A DNA stretch of 64,000 nucleotides from Dendronalium phyllosphericum CENA369. Lineage in GTDB: Bacteria; Cyanobacteriota; Cyanobacteriia; Cyanobacteriales; Nostocaceae. Positions 9,069-17,924 of the stretch are shown piece by piece (the stretch's first letter is position 1; each line of letters starts with the position of its first letter). The notes under the pieces were generated by a model, which saw only the letters and a list, made by a program, of their open reading frames with translations, had not been told where the DNA came from and ran no database searches. A program made the translations under genes and the position numbers. Location of the stretch: the NCBI RefSeq assembly GCF_016056275.1, contig NZ_JAECZA010000228.1:1-64000 (forward strand). The letters are read 5' to 3'.

Positions 9069-9582
9069 TTACAAAAACAGGGTGTGGGGTGTAGGGTGTG
9101 GGGTGTAGGCGTTTAAATAAAAACTTCAGTTGTGAGTAACAGCACCGTTTAAAAAAAGATGTTTTTCGAGATACGTAGTGAACCAGCGCTGCAAGAAGGC
9201 TTCCTTATGTATGCGACTGGTGTTAGCGTAGCGTTAGCGAGCTTGCGAGCGTCACCCGAAGGGTACGAGAAAAACAGTGTCCTTGTTACAATCCCACATT
9301 TTAAAACGTGGGTTCCCCACACTCGTTGCGCCACCCCCTACACCCTTTGAATGATATAGCAAAGTGCTGAGTGCTGAGTAACAAGAAGATTACTCAGCAC
9401 TCTTGATTTAATTTGATGGGCCATTTTCTTGGCGTAACGGCTGAGTGCGATCGCTAGTAGCAATCAAAGCCTAACGATTTTTTAATGATTTATCAGTAAA
9501 TAACTTGATTTTTTGTGAAGATTTTTCAAGCTATACCTTAAAATTGTTTATCATCGCCACTATCTTTAGACATATATTTAGG
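9069..9582. repeat. Repeat-rich intergenic region
   Basis: Positions 9080-9110 hold GGTGTGGGGTGTAGG-type heptamers. Positions 9210-9270 hold the GCGTTAGCGAGCTTGCGAGC / CACCCGAAGGGTA repeat widespread in Nostoc-type genomes. A 13-bp inverted pair, GAGTGCTGAGTAA at 9369-9381 and TTACTCAGCACTC at 9390-9402, forms a hairpin with an 8-base loop but no T-tract. No gene is supported here. Confidence 0.7.
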
Positions 9583-10275
9583 ATGACAGTTATACCTTTT
9601 TCTCAGCCGCTATTGCGAGATAAACAAGAAGCTTTAGATTTTCAAGACTTGCAAGGTCTATTACGTCTTGAATTGAAGATTGGCAAGATTAGACTGTTTT
9701 CGGGATTTTATACCCGTATAGATCAAGTATTTATCCTTTGGGGTCTAATATGTGCGGGTATATTTGTGACAGCTCAATTTCTACCCATCAGTTGGTATAC
9801 ACAAGCAATTTGGTGGTCAGTCCTTACCTTTGTCGGCACGATTGCTATGGTGGTTTTGACTTGGTTTTGGGTGAGTGTAGAACGGGTACGTTGGCTAGTT
9901 TATTCTTGGATAATTTTGATGGTTGGGGGTATTGTTCTCACTGACGCAAGTATTTTTCTTTGTTGGGGAGAAGTATTGATGCGTTTGTGTCCGTTGTGGC
10001 TGGGATTAAGCAGTATTGGTTATTTATGTACAGCACTAGCATTGCGATCGCGGGCCTTTTTACTAATAGCACTTATCCATCTATTAGCAGGTGCAGTTAT
10101 TCCCTGCTTTAGTCAATGGCAGTTTCTCGCCACGGGCGTAGTAATGGCAATCAATTTACTGATACTAGCAGAGTTGCAGTGGGATATGCGCCCCCCAATT
10201 GACAACGATATCTTAACACCAGAACAAAAGCTGTTTAACAAACAGCAACACCAGCGTCGGCAATTAGCTGTTTGA
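9583..10275 (+). CDS. Multi-pass membrane protein of unknown function
   Basis: The frame opens at 9505 but the ATG at 9583 (MTVIPFSQPLLRDKQEALDF) is the likely start, preceded by a weak AGG; it gives 230 residues. A soluble N-terminus of about 45 residues is followed by roughly five or six hydrophobic segments (for example VFILWGLICAGIFVTAQFL, LVYSWIILMVGGIVLTDASI, AFLLIALIHLLAGAVIP) and a charged, Gln-rich tail. The family is not recognised with certainty. Neighbouring spacers are repeat rich and give no functional hint. Confidence 0.6.
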   Translation: MTVIPFSQPLLRDKQEALDFQDLQGLLRLELKIGKIRLFSGFYTRIDQVFILWGLICAGIFVTAQFLPISWYTQAIWWSVLTFVGTIAMVVLTWFWVSVERVRWLVYSWIILMVGGIVLTDASIFLCWGEVLMRLCPLWLGLSSIGYLCTALALRSRAFLLIALIHLLAGAVIPCFSQWQFLATGVVMAINLLILAELQWDMRPPIDNDILTPEQKLFNKQQHQRRQLAV

Positions 10276-10873
10276 TAAATTTTCCGCAATAACATAGGAC
10301 TTATGCATGAAGACGAAAAATCAAGGGTTTGGGTCAAGATGCAAAGATATGGGGTGTAGGTGTTCAAAACCTTTACACGAATGGCACGCTTGTTAAGCAG
10401 AAATCATTAATATTAATGGTTTTGGGGTGTAGGGTGTGGGGTGTGGGATGTGGGTAACTCTGAAGAAGTAACCTCTGTTTTACCCCTAACAAATGAAACC
10501 CATATGCCCTAACCACTACTAATATCAAGTTCGCTTAATTACTTATAATTCAAAATTCTCCCTTGTCCCCGCGTCCCCGTGTCCCTGCGTCAGCCCTAAT
10601 TATAAGCATTCATCCGAACATGATATTAGTTGGCTAAAATCTGGAAGTATCTATTTAAATTCTTCAAATAGCTTCAGAAATACCAAATATTGACTATACC
10701 CACTCTTAGGGTATGGATATATCTACAGAAAATCAAAGATTTAATATCTACTTTGAGAAGTAAATGTACAGGTTGAATTTCTATCTCTGGATTTATGAAT
10801 TCCTGACAAACAGTGCTTATAGTTGGTTACTTAGGTGGTCTGTCCACCCGATCGCGTAATGAGGCAAAAAATC
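10276..10873. repeat. Gene-free stretch with heptamer repeats
   Basis: Contains GGGGTGTAGGGTGTGGGGTGT-type repeats at about 10423-10455 and a CCCCGCGTCCCCGTGTCCCTGCGTC block at about 10567-10592. The last 18 bases (10856-10873) match the conserved translation-start leader of the downstream peptide family. Otherwise nothing is recognised. Confidence 0.6.
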
Positions 10874-10981
10874 ATGTCACATCAAATAATTGCAGATGTA
10901 TTGTTTATCACCTTATCTGATAAGCAACATAAATTTTTAGTTGGCAGTACTAATTCAGATATGAGTAACTTTAACAATTAG
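10874..10981 (+). CDS. Diverged double-glycine-type leader peptide (35 aa)
   Basis: A 35-residue ORF, MSHQIIADVLFITLSDKQHK followed by FLVGSTNSDMSNFNN. It aligns without gaps to the leaders of the precursors at 16853, 17205 and 17925: LS at residues 14-15, a Gln-containing helix, hydrophobic residues, and GS at 24-25 where the others have GG. The 18 bases before its ATG (GTAATGAGGCAAAAAATC) are also close to the conserved leader in front of those genes. The core would be only about 10 residues. It may be a decaying family member or a functional short peptide; GS could weaken cleavage by C39 peptidase. Confidence 0.5.
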   Translation: MSHQIIADVLFITLSDKQHKFLVGSTNSDMSNFNN

Positions 10982-11800
10982 TACAGCACGGCATAAACCA
11001 AATTATTATACCTTGCAGTCAGCCGCTATGCGCCAACAAAATAGCGCAAAAGCTACATAATAAAATTCTTTTGATGACTTTCAAGGTAGCATTAATAGCA
11101 ACTTTAGATGAGACAATCATCTTTAATATCCAAGGCAGCACTCACAAACTTCCTTGGCTAGAATAATGCAATCAACAGTGGATTACAAGATTTTTTATGC
11201 TTGTATGGAGTCATTCATACAGGCATTACAGACTTAGATTTTGCAATTAGCCCATAACAATTGTTATAGGTGAAATGGAAATCATCTATAACAGTAGAAA
11301 CTTTTGCCTATCTAAGTAGAAACTATCGCTGCGTGAATTCATAATTACTTTTTTGCAAGGGTTTCAGATACTTCAAATGGGTAGTTTATTTTCGCTGTGC
11401 TGTACTAACTAAATGCTGCAAACAAAACTAAATCTGCGATTCAATCGCTACAATCCTTTTTTTGGATATGGAAAGGGGGTTGGAGGAAGTTATTACTACT
11501 CGCTCAACGTAAGTGAGGACTTTGAGGGAGTTTGAGCTTTTTCCTCCGTTTTCTCAATGCGTTGCCCGCATTTGAGACTTGAGAAAGATAATTTTTAAAC
11601 GTCGTACATACCCTTCTCGTTCCCCTTTTTTGATTATAAACCATTGTCAACAACGAACGCGGCTATTTTTAGCTGCATTTGTTACCGTTTCACGACATGA
11701 GGGATGAGGGGGATGAGGGAGAATAACTTCTGACCTGCGACTTGCGACTTCTGCCTTCTGCCTTCTGATAACTGACAAACCCTATTAAAGGTGCAGTGCT
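10982..11800. other. Long gene-free stretch upstream of the exporter genes
   Basis: About 820 bp without a supportable gene. A GTAAGTGAGG string at about 11509-11518 matches the precursor-gene leader but no leader peptide follows. Positions 11697-11768 hold a composite STRR (GATGAGGG units, then CTTGCGACTTCTGCC units) that is the reverse complement of the repeat block after the hlyD gene. The exporter promoter must lie here. Confidence 0.55.
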
Positions 11801-13621
11801 GTGAACATCCTACGCCAAGAAGAAAACAATTTCTGGCATAGTTTAAATGAACCGATTCTAGAGCAGTTGCCTGTAATTGAGGCTAATGAGTTTCTCCCCC
11901 ATATTGGTAAATGGACAAATATTGGTGGGGGCGTACTGTTAAGTATCTTTGTGGCAGGAATTAGCCTGACATCTATTCTCACTTACAAAGTTACAGTTAA
12001 AGTCCCTGCAACTATCAGACCTGTGGGAGAACTGCGCTTTGTTGAATCTGTAATTACTGGAGCTGTGCAAAAGATTGAGGTTAAAGAGAATCAAGTAGTA
12101 GCTCAGGGAGAAGCGATCGCCTATGTTGATGATTCCCGCCTGCGGACTCAAAAAAGTCAATTAGAAAACAATAGTCGGCAGACTCAATTACAACTAAATC
12201 AAATTGATGCTCAAATCGGTGAAATCAATACTCAGATTGCAGCCCAGACAAGCTTAATTAACCGGACAATTATCGCTGCACAAGCTGAGTTACGTGGTAC
12301 TCAACGCAACTATGAAGATGAGCAAATTAAAGCCACAGCAGATATGGCACAAGCACAAGCAGCTTTGACATTAGCTAAGGTGCAACGAGACAGATTACAG
12401 CGAGAAAAACTCTTAACAGCAACCTTGCAAGAAACAGAAGCAGGCTTAACCTTAGCTAAAGTCCAACGAGATCGATTGCAGCGAGAAAAACTCTTAACAA
12501 CAACCTTACAAGAAGCAGAAGCAGGCTTAACCTTAGCGAAAGTGCAGCGAGACAGATTGCAGCGAGACAAAGTTTTAACAGCAGCCGTGCAAGAAGCGCA
12601 AGCAGCTTTGACATTAGCTAAAGTGCAGCGCGATCGCTTGCAGCCGATAGTTGCATCGGGAGCTATTTCTCGCAATTTCTTTGAAGAAAAAGAACAAGCA
12701 GTCAAATCGGCTGATGCAAAGCTAGAAGAGGCGAAAGCTAGCGCTAAAAATCTCGTAGAGGAAAAAGAACAAGCAATCAAATCGGCTGAGGCAAAGCTAG
12801 AGGAGGCGAAAGCTAACGCTAAAAATCTCGTAGAGGAAAAAGAACAAGCAATCAAATCGGCTGAGGCGAAGTTAGAAGAGGCGAAAGCTAACGCTAAAAA
12901 TCTCGTAGAGGAAAAAGACCAAGCCTTGCAAGTAGCGCAAACGAACCTAGACAAGGCTAAAACTGCGATCGCTCCTAGTAACGCTTCCGTAACTGTGGCG
13001 GCTGAAAAAATTAGGCAAGAACAAGCACAAGGTGAGGCTACCTTAGCCGCTTTGAAAAAAGAAAGAGAAACTTTGTTACAGCAGCGCCTAGAATTCCAAA
13101 AACAACTCGATCGCACTTCCAAAGAACTGCAACAAATACAAAACGACTTGAATCAAAGTGTGATTCGAGCGCCGATCGCAGGTACTTTATTACAATTAAA
13201 ACTTCGCAACCCCGGACAGGTAGTACAACCGAGTGAAGCCATTGCTCAGATTGCTCCTCTTGATGTGCCAATGCAAATCAAAGCTCAAGTGCCAGCTCAA
13301 GATATTGATAAGGTAAAAGTCGATCAACAAGTGCAAATGCAGGTTTCTGCTTGTCCTTATCCAGACTATGGCACTCTCAAAGGGACTGTTAAAACAATTG
13401 CACCAGATGCTCTACCAGTCGAAAAAAACAATGCAACTCCAAGCACTTCAGAGGTTAAAGCTTATGAAGTAACTATTGAACCACAAACTATGTATGTGGG
13501 TAAAAGCAATCGCCAGTGTCAGCTGAAATCTGGGATGGAAGGCAGAGCTGATATTATCTCTCGTCAAGAAACAGTACTCCACTTCCTTCTTCGTAAAGCA
13601 AGATTAATCGCAGATATCTAG
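11801..13621 (+). CDS. HlyD-family secretion adaptor with expanded coiled coil
   Basis: Periplasmic adaptor that would link an inner-membrane ABC exporter to an outer-membrane channel. 606 residues from GTG 11801: cytoplasmic N-terminus, one membrane segment at about 42-62, a short biotinyl-lipoyl half, a very long coiled coil (about 90-440), then the second lipoyl half (VIRAPIAGTLLQLKL) and a beta-barrel region. The coiled coil contains four near-identical copies of LTLAKVQRDRLQREKLLT (about 188-285) and three of KSAEAKLEEAKANAKNLVEE (about 300-375), so it has grown by internal duplication. It precedes the C39 ABC exporter gene on the same strand. No TolC-type gene is in the window. Confidence 0.88.
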   Translation: MNILRQEENNFWHSLNEPILEQLPVIEANEFLPHIGKWTNIGGGVLLSIFVAGISLTSILTYKVTVKVPATIRPVGELRFVESVITGAVQKIEVKENQVVAQGEAIAYVDDSRLRTQKSQLENNSRQTQLQLNQIDAQIGEINTQIAAQTSLINRTIIAAQAELRGTQRNYEDEQIKATADMAQAQAALTLAKVQRDRLQREKLLTATLQETEAGLTLAKVQRDRLQREKLLTTTLQEAEAGLTLAKVQRDRLQRDKVLTAAVQEAQAALTLAKVQRDRLQPIVASGAISRNFFEEKEQAVKSADAKLEEAKASAKNLVEEKEQAIKSAEAKLEEAKANAKNLVEEKEQAIKSAEAKLEEAKANAKNLVEEKDQALQVAQTNLDKAKTAIAPSNASVTVAAEKIRQEQAQGEATLAALKKERETLLQQRLEFQKQLDRTSKELQQIQNDLNQSVIRAPIAGTLLQLKLRNPGQVVQPSEAIAQIAPLDVPMQIKAQVPAQDIDKVKVDQQVQMQVSACPYPDYGTLKGTVKTIAPDALPVEKNNATPSTSEVKAYEVTIEPQTMYVGKSNRQCQLKSGMEGRADIISRQETVLHFLLRKARLIADI

Positions 13622-13808
13622 GAGAGTCAGTTGTCAGTTGTCAGTTGTCATTAGTCAGAAGGCAGGAGGCAGAAGGCAGGAGGCAGAAGGCAGAAGTCGC
13701 AAGTCGCAAGTCGGAAGTTATTCTCCCTCACTCCCTCATCTCCCTCATCTTCCTCATCCCCCTCATCTCCCCCTACCCCTTATCCCTTTTACCTCATTGG
13801 TTTGCACC
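13622..13808. repeat. Composite STRR between hlyD and C39 exporter genes
   Basis: Order of units: GTCAGTT repeats (13626-13650), AGGCAGA/AGGAGGC units (13658-13695), TCGCAAG copies (13696-13712), then CTCCCTCAT/CTCATCCCC units (13724-13775). The same order occurs inside pyrB (29239-29352) and, reversed, at 11697-11768. The C39 frame is open through this block from 13638, but the translation is low-complexity and is treated as non-coding. Confidence 0.8.
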
Positions 13809-15974
13809 ATGTTTGGTTTATTCAAACTCCAGAAAAATTACCAGTGCGTTTTACAGTTGAGTGAAGAAGACTGTGGAGCAGCTTGTCTAGCTTCGATTTG
13901 CAAATATTACGGACGCTTCTTAAGCATCAATCGCAGCCGAGAAGCTGTAGGAACTGGACAGCTAGGAACAACTATGTTGGGTCTAAAACGTGGTTCTGAG
14001 GCTTTAGGTTTTAATACTAGGGCTGTGAAAGCTTCGCCGGCAATTATAGACAGAATCAAAGAAGTTCAATTGCCAGCAATTTTACATTGGCGAGGCTACC
14101 ATTGGGTTGTTTTATATGCTCAACGAGGCAAAAAGTACGTCATTGCCGATCCATCTGTGGGCATTCGTTATGTCAATCGAGAAGAGTTAAAAACAGCTTG
14201 GAATGGGGTGATGCTCTTACTAGAGCCAATAGAAAGCTTTTTTGAGCAGCCCCAAGAACAAGCAAAGGGTGGCTTAGGACGCTTTTTTCAGCGCATTTGG
14301 CCTTATCGTGGGTTGCTTACTCATGTCTTAATCATTAACGCTGTCCTCGGCTTACTGGCTTTAGCTACTCCCGTCATGATTCAACTCCTTACAGATGATG
14401 TTTTGGTGCGTGGAGATACCCAGTTACTCACAGTTGTAGTAACAGCTGTTGTGGTGATGACTTTATTTAGTAGTAGTCTGCGAATACTGCAAGGTACAAT
14501 GATTGCTCACTTCGGGCAACGGCTGCAATTAGGGCTTGTCTTAGAGTTTGGGCGAAAAATTCTGCAATTACCTTTAAGTTTTTACGAAGCCCGCCGTAGT
14601 GGCGAAATCACTAGCCGATTGCGAGATATTAATGAGATCAATCAGTTGGTATCGCAGATTGTGGTTCTTTTACCTAGCCAGTTTTTCGTTGCAGTGGTTT
14701 CTTTCTGTTTCATGTTGTTTTATAGCTGGCAACTAACATTAGCAGTTGTTCTCTTCGGTATTTTAATTACCCTCTCTACATTGCCTTTTTTACCCGTTTT
14801 ACAACAAAAAACCCGCAATCTTTTAGTCTTAGGAGCTGAAAATCAAGGTGTTTTAGTAGAAACATTTAAAGGAGCACAGGTATTAAAAACCACAAATGCG
14901 GCTCCTCAATTTTGGGATGAATTTCAAAGCCGTTTTGGTCGCCTTGCTAATCTCAATTTCACCACTATTCAAATTGGAATTATCAACAATACTGTTGCTA
15001 GTTTGCTGACTACCATCGGTGGTGTCGTTTTACTGGGGCTAGGAAGCATCTTAGTCATTCAGGGGGAATTAAGCATCGGTCAAATGCTAGCTTTTAATAC
15101 TTTACAAGTTAATGTTTTGAATTTAATTGATTCCTTAGTTGGCTTAACAGATGAGTATTTTCGTTCGCAGACAGCTATATCTCGACTTTTAGAAGTTATT
15201 GATGCTACTCCGGAAGTAGTTGGAGGTAGTCAAAAACCAATTGCACAAATTCCTAGTAATGCAGATATTTGTTGTTCTCATATCACGTTTCATCATCCTG
15301 GCAGAGTTGACTTACTAGAGGATTTTTCTATTAACTTGCCTGGGGGACAAGTTATTGCTTTGATTGGTAAATCTGGTTGTGGCAAAAGTACTTTAGCAAA
15401 AATAATAGCAAGTTTATATCAACCGAATTCTGGCAATATCCGTATAGGTTTGTATAACATGCAAGACCTTTCTTTAGATTGTTTGCGACAACAAGTAGTT
15501 TATGTACCTCAAGAACCTCATTTTTGGAGTCGCTCGATTGTAGATAATTTTCGCTTAGGTACGCCTTACATTGCTTTTGAAGAAATTGTCAAAGCTTGCT
15601 ATATTGCTGATGCCGATGGCTTTATCAGTCAACTTCCAAATAATTATCAAACTGTTTTAGGAGAATTTGGAGCAAATCTCTCTGGGGGACAAAGACAAAG
15701 ACTAGCGATCGCTAGAGGAATTCTCACCGATCCACCCGTACTAATATTAGATGAAGCAACAGCGGGACTAGACCCAGTTAGTGAATCTCAAGTGATGGAT
15801 CGGCTTTTGGAATCTCGAAAAGGTAAAACTACAATTTTAATTACCCATCGTCCCAGTGTAGTTAATCGTGCTGATTGGATTGTGTTAATAGATAAAGGTC
15901 AAGTGCAAATACAAGGTACTTTAGAGACTTTTACCTCGCAACCAGGAGAGCATTTACAGTTTTTATCAGTATGA
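13809..15974 (+). CDS. C39-peptidase ABC exporter (PCAT)
   Basis: Inner-membrane bacteriocin-type exporter that cleaves double-glycine leaders and exports the cores. 721 residues from ATG 13809. The N-terminal C39 peptidase shows catalytic Cys22 in EEDCGAACL, His98 in RGYHWVV and Asp114 in IADPSVG. The transmembrane domain spans about 165-430. The nucleotide-binding domain has Walker A GKSGCGKST, signature LSGGQRQR and Walker B LILDEAT. The upstream in-frame extension to 13638 is repeat sequence, so the ATG beginning MFGLFKLQKNYQ is chosen. Four candidate substrates with GG leaders lie directly downstream and one diverged leader lies upstream of hlyD. Confidence 0.93.
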   Translation: MFGLFKLQKNYQCVLQLSEEDCGAACLASICKYYGRFLSINRSREAVGTGQLGTTMLGLKRGSEALGFNTRAVKASPAIIDRIKEVQLPAILHWRGYHWVVLYAQRGKKYVIADPSVGIRYVNREELKTAWNGVMLLLEPIESFFEQPQEQAKGGLGRFFQRIWPYRGLLTHVLIINAVLGLLALATPVMIQLLTDDVLVRGDTQLLTVVVTAVVVMTLFSSSLRILQGTMIAHFGQRLQLGLVLEFGRKILQLPLSFYEARRSGEITSRLRDINEINQLVSQIVVLLPSQFFVAVVSFCFMLFYSWQLTLAVVLFGILITLSTLPFLPVLQQKTRNLLVLGAENQGVLVETFKGAQVLKTTNAAPQFWDEFQSRFGRLANLNFTTIQIGIINNTVASLLTTIGGVVLLGLGSILVIQGELSIGQMLAFNTLQVNVLNLIDSLVGLTDEYFRSQTAISRLLEVIDATPEVVGGSQKPIAQIPSNADICCSHITFHHPGRVDLLEDFSINLPGGQVIALIGKSGCGKSTLAKIIASLYQPNSGNIRIGLYNMQDLSLDCLRQQVVYVPQEPHFWSRSIVDNFRLGTPYIAFEEIVKACYIADADGFISQLPNNYQTVLGEFGANLSGGQRQRLAIARGILTDPPVLILDEATAGLDPVSESQVMDRLLESRKGKTTILITHRPSVVNRADWIVLIDKGQVQIQGTLETFTSQPGEHLQFLSV

Positions 15975-16338
15975 AATTTCGCTTTCATGACTCGATAGTT
16001 ACTCATTTAAACCGAGATTTTTAATAAGTGAAATAAAATAGATAGCTATAGAGACAAAAATACTTTGTCTCTACAATCTTGTGTATATATCTAATTTTTA
16101 ATGTTTAATTATCTAGTTGTAATGAATGGAGTATGAATCAAAGTTTTTCTAGAAATGCAATTAACTCAAATCTTGTATTGTTAGCTTTTATTGAAAATAT
16201 CTAAAAAATATCATGAGCCAAAAGAAATATATTCCTTGATAAAAAATATAACCTGAGAATAATTTAAAATATAGACTAATTGTTAATAATAAAAGCGTAG
16301 GTGATCAGCACCTATTTACGTAAGTGAGGTAAAAAATT
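15975..16338. other. AT-rich leader region before the precursor genes
   Basis: About 360 bp with no gene. It presumably holds the promoter of the first precursor. The last 19 bases are the conserved leader described separately. An AT-rich run at 16200-16290 is the only other notable composition feature. Confidence 0.5.
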
Positions 16339-16341
16339 ATG
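16320..16341 (+). promoter_or_regulatory. Conserved ribosome-binding leader of the precursor family
   Basis: GTAAGTGAGGTAA followed by AAAATT precedes the ATG. Near-identical copies end at the ATGs of the other precursors: 16834-16852 (GAAATTGAGGTAA), 17186-17204 (GTAAGTGAGGCAA), 17906-17924 (GTAAGTGAGGTAA) and, diverged, 10856-10873 (GTAATGAGGCAA). GAGG acts as Shine-Dalgarno about 9-10 bases before ATG; the conservation of flanking GTAAGT and AATTATGTC goes beyond an RBS and suggests duplication of the whole start region or a shared translational control. Confidence 0.7.
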
Positions 16342-16563
16342 TCCATACAAATGATGTCTGATTTACTTGAGGATTTATCCACAGAGCAACAACAAATTCT
16401 CGCTGGTGGAACTAAAGCACCTGATGAAGAAGGCGGCGAAGAAGGTCGTCCAGAAGATGATGAAAGTGACAATAATGGAAGTTCTCCCTTAATTCCCATT
16501 GGAGGCACTCGCCTTTACAAAATTAGGAGCAGAAGCCTCGTTCGCGTGCGAAGACTACGCTAA
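16339..16563 (+). CDS. GG-leader exported peptide precursor 1
   Basis: A 74-residue precursor. Leader MSIQMMSDLLEDLSTEQQQI followed by LAGG ends at residue 24, the double-glycine site for the C39 exporter. The 50-residue core begins TKAPDEEGGEEG and is split by charge: an acidic half (about residues 28-45) and a strongly basic end (YKIRSRSLVRVRRLR). It lacks Cys, so lanthionine or disulfide chemistry is unlikely. The charge layout resembles an acidic pro-part shielding a cationic peptide, which is inference. It is first of four tandem precursors and resembles cyanobacterial CTB-type bacteriocin precursors. Confidence 0.8.
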   Translation: MSIQMMSDLLEDLSTEQQQILAGGTKAPDEEGGEEGRPEDDESDNNGSSPLIPIGGTRLYKIRSRSLVRVRRLR

Positions 16564-16684
16564 ACTTAGCAATTCGTCAGAGAAGATAAGATTCTCACAA
16601 CTTTCTCTCAACAAATTAGGTTTTGAGTAAGTTGAGATAGTCTCCTATATTCTCTTAAGAGATTAAACCAATCACTTAGGAATC

Positions 16685-16721
16685 AGAAAGGAAAGTACTA
16701 TAACAAGCACTTTCCTTTCTC
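16685..16721 (+). terminator. Hairpin after precursor 1
   Basis: A perfect 12-bp inverted repeat, AGAAAGGAAAGT at 16685-16696 and ACTTTCCTTTCT at 16709-16720, with a 12-base loop, followed by pyrimidine-rich CTTCTCTCCTG. It may partially terminate transcription between precursors 1 and 2. Confidence 0.55.
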
Positions 16722-16852
16722 TTCTCTCCTGACTTCAAATGCAAATAGTTTTGATTAGTTGATGAACATATATTTACGGCATAACTCAATGTAGTAGCCG
16801 TAAATTTGTATAAACCGAGGAATTTTTCTGTACGAAATTGAGGTAATCAATT

Positions 16853-17161
16853 ATGTCAGATCGAATCATCACATCTAATTTGCTGGTGGCATTATCCACA
16901 GAACAACAGCAACTTCTAGCTGGAGGTCGCAACTTTAGTGTTGGCAACCGTGGCTTTGGTGACAACAATGATGAAGGTGACTTCGGTGGCTTTGGTGAAG
17001 ATGAAGGTGACTCCGATGAAAGCGACCTTGGTAACAACACGAGAAATATTCGCTTGAGATCGGGAAGTCTCCGGTTAGGTGGTGGGGACAACTTTAGTGG
17101 CGGTGGCTTTAGCGATCGCAGGGGAATTACTTTCTTGAAACTTACATTTTTTTCAAGATAA
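16853..17161 (+). CDS. GG-leader exported peptide precursor 2
   Basis: A 102-residue precursor. The leader ends LSTEQQQLLAGG at residue 25. The 77-residue core is Gly/Asp/Asn/Phe rich (GFGDNNDEGDFGGFGEDEGD), followed by an Arg/Leu/Ser segment (NIRLRSGSLRLGGG) and a hydrophobic basic end (FLKLTFFSR). No Cys is present. The leader is nearly the same as in precursors 1, 3 and 4 while the cores are unrelated, as expected for a family of exported peptides sharing one processing and export machine. Conserved leader bases precede the ATG. Confidence 0.8.
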   Translation: MSDRIITSNLLVALSTEQQQLLAGGRNFSVGNRGFGDNNDEGDFGGFGEDEGDSDESDLGNNTRNIRLRSGSLRLGGGDNFSGGGFSDRRGITFLKLTFFSR

Positions 17162-17204
17162 ATCAGTCCAATAATCGTAATTTGTGTAAGTGAGGCAATC
17201 AATT

Positions 17205-17414
17205 ATGTCAGTTCAATCCATCCAACCTGAATTATTTGTAGAACTATCTACAGAACAACAACAGCTTATATCTGGCGGACAATTTGGTAGATTTCCTGGA
17301 GGTGGCGGCGGACAGTTTTCTCAAGGTACACCCGATATTACTGTCCGTGGTGTTCTCACTGATTCTAGCGGTCAAAGTTTTCCTGTCCGTATTTTAGGCT
17401 TCATTGCTCAATAA
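17205..17414 (+). CDS. GG-leader exported peptide precursor 3
   Basis: A 69-residue precursor from ATG 17205; a GTG 15 bp upstream is ignored because the conserved leader and RBS point to the ATG. The leader ends LSTEQQQLISGG at residue 25. The 44-residue core has a Gly-rich start (QFGRFPGGGGGQF), then a beta-like segment (DITVRGVLTDSSGQSFPVRI) and a hydrophobic end (LGFIAQ). It contains no Cys. It lies 43 bp after precursor 2, so the two are probably cotranscribed. Confidence 0.8.
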   Translation: MSVQSIQPELFVELSTEQQQLISGGQFGRFPGGGGGQFSQGTPDITVRGVLTDSSGQSFPVRILGFIAQ

Positions 17415-17924
17415 ACCCTAATTGCTAATTTTAGCAATTAGCGATCAAAAAAGACGCGTATAACTGCCTCAAAATAAATTTATGTTTTGAGAAAGTTTAC
17501 GCGGTTAAGCATCTTCTTCTAAGGTTTTACATGAAAGAGCCAAATAGCAGAAAGTAAAGTACTAGCTGTAGTCTTTAACTTTCTGCTTTCCTTTTTTTAT
17601 AGATACAAATATTTTGATATACAAACAAATATTAATTCATAAGTTTAATGAAAGGCGATCGCAGGCTAAAGCTACAGAACTAATTAAATTTGTTCAAATA
17701 GCCAAGATAATTTTTTATTGTTAATTACTCATCTAATTATAATTAATTTGTAACACTAACAATCATCATCGAAAGTATTAAATTTATTTTTTTATGTTTA
17801 TAACCTTAGGATAATTTAGGAGATATAAAAGTCCTTTAAAAATAAAAGAACAGGAATTACACACTATGTTTTTCATAAATACATATGCGTGTAAAACCTT
17901 TGTAAGTAAGTGAGGTAAATAATT
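17415..17924. other. Gene-free stretch between precursors 3 and 4
   Basis: Holds three hairpins (see terminator at 17546-17599) and then about 300 bp of AT-rich DNA that should contain a separate promoter for precursor 4. No coding frame with a leader-type start was found in it apart from precursor 4. Confidence 0.5.
17546..17599 (+). terminator. Rho-independent terminator after precursor 3
   Basis: AGCAGAAAGT(A)AAG at 17546-17559 pairs with CTTTAACTTTCTGCT at 17573-17587, giving a stem with one bulge, followed by TTCCTTTTTTTAT. Two further hairpins precede it: TAATTGCTAA/TTAGCAATTA at about 17417-17438, and CTCAAAAT/ATGTTTTGAG at about 17468-17492. Confidence 0.7.

Noticed and set aside
9159-9350. 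Overlapping 61- and 63-codon frames on both strands
   Set aside because: They are translations of a dispersed Nostoc-type repeat.
12310-13122. 270-codon minus-strand frame antisense to hlyD
   Set aside because: It is the mirror of the repetitive coiled-coil codons (Ser/Ala/Phe/Cys-rich repeats); the plus frame is a clear HlyD protein.
13638-13808. 57-codon N-terminal extension of the C39 exporter
   Set aside because: Encoded entirely by STRR; family N-terminus starts at ATG 13809.
13622-13808. Possible CRISPR-like array
   Set aside because: Units are 7-9 bp and contiguous with no unique spacers; these are STRRs. The same holds for the other repeat blocks.
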